Source: an uncultured Pseudomonadota bacterium (GTDB lineage Bacteria; Pseudomonadota; Alphaproteobacteria; Rs-D84). Taken from it: a stretch of 9,234 nucleotides of DNA. A model generated the notes under the pieces. It was not told the origin of the DNA, searched no databases, and was given only the letters and a program-made list of their open reading frames with translations. The stretch lies in contig CALYRP010000032.1 of the NCBI GenBank assembly GCA_945483255.1, positions 1 to 9,234 on the forward strand. Reading direction: 5' to 3'. A program made the position numbers and the translations under genes. Shown piece by piece: positions 6,649-9,234 of this stretch (position 1 is the first letter of the stretch; every line of letters begins with the position of its first letter).

Positions 6649-7662
6649 ATGAAAAGGCTTCCTGAAAAAAGAAAAATTTGGTTAATAAAACACGCAAAAA
6701 AATTAGCTTGTAAAAAAAGGAGAGTACACATTTCTAGGCTGGTGCTGGTTGCACCAAGTGTGATGGATTTAGATGAGCCAGAAACATTGCGTTTTTTGAA
6801 TGATGTTAGGCGAGTCGCAGACGATAGGAATATGCGTTTTTATATAGATTTTACCAAAATTACATCTATAACGCCCAGTTGTGCTCTTGTATTTACCTCG
6901 GAACTCCATAGGTGTTCTTTGATACGAGGTGAGAAAAATAAATTACGAGTTGTAGACTTTAATAAGTGGAATCCGGATATTCGTAATTCATTACGCGATA
7001 TGGGGATGTTCAATTTATTACGTATTTCCAATTTACCAAAGAAATTTATGAAAGAAGAATCAACAAGCAATACAAAGTTTTTTAAATTTGTATCTGATAA
7101 AAAAATAAACGGCGAAAAATCAGTAAGTTTTAGGGATATTGTTTCTGAGGCAATTTCTGGTGTTCCAAACAAGAAAAAACTTCAAGAGGCCATAGGAGAA
7201 GCCATGGATAATGCATTATACCATGGTTATCCTGACGATTTTGTTAATATGTCACATTTCAAACAGATGCGCTGGTGGTTGTCTGCATCCTTTGATTCTG
7301 CCAAGAATATTTTAACATTGATGTTTTTTGATCATGGAATTGGTATTCCTAAATCATTACCGAAGGTTCATCCTTGGTTGTTTGGAAGAATAATAAGTTT
7401 ATTGGATGACGATGATAAGAAAATAGAAGCGGCTACTAAGGCGGGGCGTTCTTCTACTAATAAAAAACATAGAGGAAAAGGCTTGCCACAAATAATTGAT
7501 TATGTTAAAACTTATAGTAAATCTGGTGAAGTTAAAATTACAAGCGGTAAAGGTGTTTATAAATTGATGAAAACTTCTGATATGAAAAAAGCAGAGATTA
7601 AGTTATGTATGAATCAATTTGATATCAATGGAACCTTAATAGAATGGCAAATAAAATTATGA
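6649..7662 (+). CDS. STAS-domain plus GHKL (HATPase_c) ATP-binding protein
   Basis: The protein has 337 residues. Residues about 28-130 look like a STAS domain (strand LVLVAP, 31-36; YIDFTKITSITPSCALVF, 65-82; helix to DMGMFNLLRIS). Residues about 160-337 are a GHKL ATPase: N box EAIGEAMDNALYHGY (180-194, with E184 and Mg-ligand N188), G1 box FDHGIGIP (227-234), G2-like HRGKGLPQI (274-282), and a closing strand GTLIEWQIKL (328-337). No His-phosphoacceptor domain is present, so it resembles SpoIIAB/RsbW-type kinases rather than two-component sensors. Its N-terminal 25 residues are very basic, which could favour nucleic acid or membrane contact. The ATG at 6649 lacks a close ribosome site, but the next in-frame ATG would cut into the STAS domain. 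It heads a tight operon with a DUF4325 protein and a membrane protein, and probably acts with them in a partner-switch-like relay; the target is unknown. Confidence 0.85.
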   Translation: MKRLPEKRKIWLIKHAKKLACKKRRVHISRLVLVAPSVMDLDEPETLRFLNDVRRVADDRNMRFYIDFTKITSITPSCALVFTSELHRCSLIRGEKNKLRVVDFNKWNPDIRNSLRDMGMFNLLRISNLPKKFMKEESTSNTKFFKFVSDKKINGEKSVSFRDIVSEAISGVPNKKKLQEAIGEAMDNALYHGYPDDFVNMSHFKQMRWWLSASFDSAKNILTLMFFDHGIGIPKSLPKVHPWLFGRIISLLDDDDKKIEAATKAGRSSTNKKHRGKGLPQIIDYVKTYSKSGEVKITSGKGVYKLMKTSDMKKAEIKLCMNQFDINGTLIEWQIKL

Positions 7663-7670
7663 GGATTACA

Positions 7671-7997
7671 ATGAAAAAAGATATAAATATTGCTACAGAA
7701 TTTTGCAAGGCCCCAGCAGGAAGGTATAGAAAAAATGGGGATTACACTGGTGAAGTGTTTCGGGAAGATGTACTTTTACCTGCACTGTTGAATGATGAAT
7801 ATTCGGAAGTTTGTATAATTTTAGATGGTTTAGATGGTGTGGGGAGTTCTTTTTGGGATGAGGTTTTTGGGGAAATGTTAAGAAACCACCAGGTGTCGTA
7901 TGATATAATGCAAAAGAAAATGAAGCTTGTTTGTAGTGACGATGTATATTTAATTCCTACAATAGAGAGTATTATTAAGGATGCTATAAGAGGTTAA
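7671..7997 (+). CDS. STAS-like domain protein (DUF4325)
   Basis: The protein has 108 residues from the ATG at 7671, chosen because GAGGA (7661-7665) is 5 bases away. Earlier in-frame ATGs at 7644 and 7659 overlap the upstream gene and lack a ribosome site, although 7659 would make an ATGA overlap. The pattern AGRYRKNGDYTGEVFREDVLLPAL (16-39), then VCIILDGLDGVGSSFWDEVFGEML (47-70) is the hallmark of the DUF4325 STAS-like family, where GSSF-DE-FG is the best conserved part. Proteins of this family are often encoded directly after a GHKL ATP-binding protein, as here. By analogy with SpoIIAA/RsbV it may be the protein the upstream ATPase binds or phosphorylates; S59 and S60 are candidate acceptors, which is inference. 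The gap to the previous gene is 8 bases and to the next gene 1 base. Confidence 0.88.
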   Translation: MKKDINIATEFCKAPAGRYRKNGDYTGEVFREDVLLPALLNDEYSEVCIILDGLDGVGSSFWDEVFGEMLRNHQVSYDIMQKKMKLVCSDDVYLIPTIESIIKDAIRG

Positions 7998-7998
7998 T

Positions 7999-8448
7999 AT
8001 GCAAACAGCGGATTGGTTATCTTGTATAAGTATTGTGATAGCCGTGCTTGGTTTTTTCTTTAATAGATCCGATACAAGGAAACAAATTGCTAACGGCAAA
8101 ATAAATGACAAATTAGAACAAATCAAACAGAAAGCGGACTTGTTGTGCGAACATGCTTGTAGGTATTGGAGTGCTAAAAGTATTGTGCTAAGTGATCAAA
8201 CTTTTTTAGAGTGCAATATTTTATCTGCTATTAAGGATTTACAACAAAGGGTTGAAGAGTTAAGATGTATACATAAGGATAAGAACGAACGTATACATAA
8301 AATACAAATAGACGACTTGGTTGAGCTAGATAAAAAAATTACTGGTGGTAGTTTTCAAGAGCCGACAAGACATGCTGAACCAGATAGATGCACTCAAATA
8401 ACGACAATGATAGCGGATTTCAAAAAGAAAATAAGTGAAGTGGCATGA
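7999..8448 (+). CDS. Small single-pass membrane protein, third gene of the GHKL/STAS cassette
   Basis: The protein has 149 residues. AAGAGG (7988-7993) sits 5 bases before the ATG, and the start is one base after the previous stop. An N-terminal hydrophobic helix (about 6-22, LSCISIVIAVLGFFF) lacks a cleavage site and should anchor the protein. The remainder is charged and helical, probably coiled coil at 30-50 and 75-110, with several Cys (50, 54, 72, 90, 131) and a KITGGSFQE segment (113-121). Arg/Lys after the helix (R23, R27, K28) suggests a cytoplasmic C-terminal domain. I do not recognise a named family. Its tight linkage suggests it is the membrane-side sensor or output of the STAS/GHKL pair, which is inference. 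Confidence 0.75.
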   Translation: MQTADWLSCISIVIAVLGFFFNRSDTRKQIANGKINDKLEQIKQKADLLCEHACRYWSAKSIVLSDQTFLECNILSAIKDLQQRVEELRCIHKDKNERIHKIQIDDLVELDKKITGGSFQEPTRHAEPDRCTQITTMIADFKKKISEVA

Positions 8449-8457
8449 ATTGCTGCA

Positions 8458-8913
8458 TTATATCCTTACTAATTGATAAACACAATTCCGAACCATTTGC
8501 GTAAAAGGGTGAGATGGGCGTGGGTATGTGGTTGCACTGGCTTGTTCTCGCTTGAATCCGGCGATTTCTTCGGCGGACAGGCCGAGTTCCCGTATAAGTC
8601 GATTAGCTGGCCCCATAAGGTAAAAGACGTTCCCCCGGGGGCTTTTCAAATCAATAACGATGCCTGTCGGATATTTTGCGTTGGGTATATTCTGCGTTTC
8701 GTTGCGCTGGGTGGCTTTAAGGCGGGCGACCATTTGAACAAACTTGTTTTGGATACGGCGGAGCAGCCATGCCTGGCGACAGGTCAAATTACCACCGTTT
8801 GTTCGGCGAATTGCGGCTTGTAACTCGCGTAAAGACCTACATGCGGCAAAGTACAACATCGCAAAATCTGTGCGACGGTTGGGCAAAATATCGTCAAAAT
8901 GCGTATATTTCAT
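8458..8913 (-). CDS. Hypothetical protein, 151 residues, compositionally distinct
   Basis: The ATG at 8913 is preferred to an in-frame TTG at 8919 because AAAAGGA lies 6 bases upstream of it on the minus strand. The protein is basic and mostly helical, with no signal peptide or membrane segment: an Arg-rich first half (RSLRELQAAIRRTNGG, ... AWLLRRIQNKFVQMVARLKATQR), then VIDLKSPRGNVFYLMGPANRLIRELGLS, a strand-loop-helix segment that resembles small unannotated proteins of prophages and integrated elements as I remember them. It is convergent with the GHKL cassette, leaving 9 bases between the two stops. Its G+C is clearly higher than its neighbours', which supports real coding at a different origin or the host's own composition. 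The function is unknown. The plus-strand reading frame over the same bases has no ribosome site and is taken as a shadow. Confidence 0.65.
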   Translation of the reverse strand: MKYTHFDDILPNRRTDFAMLYFAACRSLRELQAAIRRTNGGNLTCRQAWLLRRIQNKFVQMVARLKATQRNETQNIPNAKYPTGIVIDLKSPRGNVFYLMGPANRLIRELGLSAEEIAGFKREQASATTYPRPSHPFTQMVRNCVYQLVRI

Positions 8914-8930
8914 AGACAATCCTTTTAAGG

Positions 8931-8950
8931 TTGTCGTATTTGTCCGTATT
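8931..8950. repeat. 10-bp tandem repeat in divergent promoter region
   Basis: CGTATT occurs at 8935-8940 and 8945-8950, one helical turn apart, each preceded by a similar TGT/TGTC. On the minus strand the units read AATACGGACA and AATACGACAA. They lie between a perfect -35 and the ribosome site of the minus-strand gene, a usual place for a repressor operator. Confidence 0.35.
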
Positions 8951-8959
8951 TATTGTCAA
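8933..8959 (-). promoter_or_regulatory. Candidate promoter of the 151-residue protein gene
   Basis: On the minus strand a perfect TTGACA (8959-8954) is followed after 15 bases by TACGAC (8938-8933). The -35 is ideal, but the -10 is poor and the spacing short. Transcription would start near 8925, just ahead of AAAAGGA. The 10-bp tandem repeat overlaps the spacer and -10. Confidence 0.3.
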
Positions 8960-8998
8960 AAGTCCAGTTGTTTGTTCAGAAAAATCGCTATGAGTTTC

Positions 8999-9027
8999 TT
9001 GTTGTTTTTGTTGGATTTTTTTACTAT
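8999..9027 (+). promoter_or_regulatory. Candidate promoter of the 54-residue protein gene
   Basis: TTGTTG (8999-9004) and TACTAT (9022-9027) are 17 bases apart, and a start near 9034 would leave a short leader containing AAAAGGA at 9037-9043. The -10 matches 4 of 6 consensus bases and the -35 matches 3 of 6, in a T-rich tract. Confidence 0.35.
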
Positions 9028-9049
9028 TTTTGTGGTAAAAGGAACATAA

Positions 9050-9214
9050 ATGACCTATGCAGAATATTTGATAAAATGTGAATCAGTTGCAAAAGTATTG
9101 GTGAAAATCGTTCGTGGAGAATACGTATCCCCAGAAGAACGTTTCAAGGCCTTTAAAGATGCTGTAGAGCTTTTTGATTATGAAAATAACGCAAGGCACA
9201 ATGAAATTAGATAA
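9050..9214 (+). CDS. Small hypothetical protein, 54 residues
   Basis: ATG at 9050 follows AAAAGGA (9037-9043) with 6-base spacing, a strong ribosome site. The product MTYAEYLIKCESVAKVLVKI... ends YENNARHNEIR and reads as two or three amphipathic helices (about 3-23 and 28-45, with PEERFKAFKDAVELF). It has no membrane segment or recognisable DNA-binding motif. A short leading gene with a strong start beside a divergent gene could be an antitoxin-like or regulatory gene, but nothing in the protein proves it. Confidence 0.6.
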   Translation: MTYAEYLIKCESVAKVLVKIVRGEYVSPEERFKAFKDAVELFDYENNARHNEIR

Positions 9215-9234
9215 AATGTTAAACAAAAATAAAC
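9201..9234 (+). CDS. Possible start of a further gene, cut by the window end
   Basis: An ATG at 9201 in another frame overlaps the last 14 bases of the 54-residue gene and opens MKLDKMLNKNK to the window edge. AAGG at 9193-9196 is only 4 bases upstream. The arrangement suits a coupled two-gene unit, but eleven codons are too few to confirm it; ATG at 9216 is an in-frame alternative. Confidence 0.25.
   Translation, partial: MKLDKMLNKNK

Noticed and set aside
6712..6732. AAAGGAG followed by ATT as a possible alternative start of the STAS-GHKL protein
   Set aside because: ATT starts are very rare, and the ATG at 6649 is in frame with no stop between. The purine run encodes the Lys/Arg-rich segment.
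8632..8641. CCCCCGGGGG palindrome considered as a terminator stem
   Set aside because: It has no loop, lies inside the coding frame of the minus gene (Ser-Pro-Arg-Gly) and is not followed by a proper T-run in either direction.
8473..8823. Plus-strand open frame over the 151-residue gene
   Set aside because: No Shine-Dalgarno precedes it, and the opposite strand has a good start signal and a more natural, basic helical product.
8744..9049. Plus-strand open frame of 101 codons reaching the 54-residue gene
   Set aside because: It starts inside the opposite-strand gene, lacks a ribosome site, crosses the promoter region, and its tail is a translated T-rich tract.
1..9234. CRISPR array, tRNA, transposase or integrase
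   Set aside because: I saw no regularly spaced long repeats, cloverleaf-like segment, or DDE/tyrosine recombinase motifs in any frame.

Overview
The window is AT-rich bacterial DNA (standard code: TGA is used as a stop at 2585-2587, 7660-7662 and 8446-8448, and one GTG start is likely). It carries an accessory, defence-type gene cluster. No ribosomal, tRNA or other taxonomic marker is present, so the host cannot be named. Shine-Dalgarno-led genes and the heavy use of CGT for Arg fit a Gram-negative such as an AT-rich, gut-type proteobacterium, but this is a weak inference. The region at 8.48-8.89 kb is visibly richer in G+C than the rest (33 of 60 bases are G/C in 8521-8580), so the cluster to its left is probably a transferred block.

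Layout: (i) 1-401, a gene-poor AT-rich stretch with a run of GTATAA-like elements spaced exactly 11 bp apart; (ii) 402-1442 minus, a two-helix membrane protein with a coiled coil; (iii) 1443-1600, a divergent intergenic region with a 9-bp inverted repeat; (iv) 1601-2587 and 2584-6588 plus, overlapping by ATGA, a restriction-modification pair. The pair comprises a 328-residue methyltransferase-like M subunit with a Cys-rich tail, and a 1334-residue all-in-one enzyme (GIY-YIG/T5orf172-like nuclease, SF2 helicase motor, Eco57I/Type ISP-like N6-adenine methyltransferase, target recognition domain). (v) 6649-8448 plus, a tight three-gene cassette: STAS+GHKL ATPase, STAS-like DUF4325 protein, and a small single-pass membrane protein; (vi) 8458-8913 minus, an unrecognised 151-residue protein of different base composition; (vii) 8914-9049, a divergent promoter region with a 10-bp tandem repeat; (viii) 9050-9214 plus, an unrecognised 54-residue protein overlapping the possible start of another gene that runs off the window.

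How the parts may work together: the nuclease-helicase-methyltransferase probably recognises a DNA site, methylates host DNA and, on unmodified invading DNA, translocates and cuts. The M-like subunit is translationally coupled to it. The GHKL/STAS/membrane cassette resembles the kinase and antagonist pairs of partner-switching regulators, and it follows the R-M genes after 60 bp on the same strand. It could be a separate stress or anti-phage module or could regulate the R-M genes; the sequence alone does not decide. The divergent membrane protein has the look of the two-helix membrane proteins often found in defence islands.

The most striking oddity is a consensus AAGGAGG with ideal spacing to an in-frame ATG (5563-5577) inside the big R-M gene. 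It lies exactly before the NPPY catalytic motif and could start a separate 337-residue C-terminal polypeptide.
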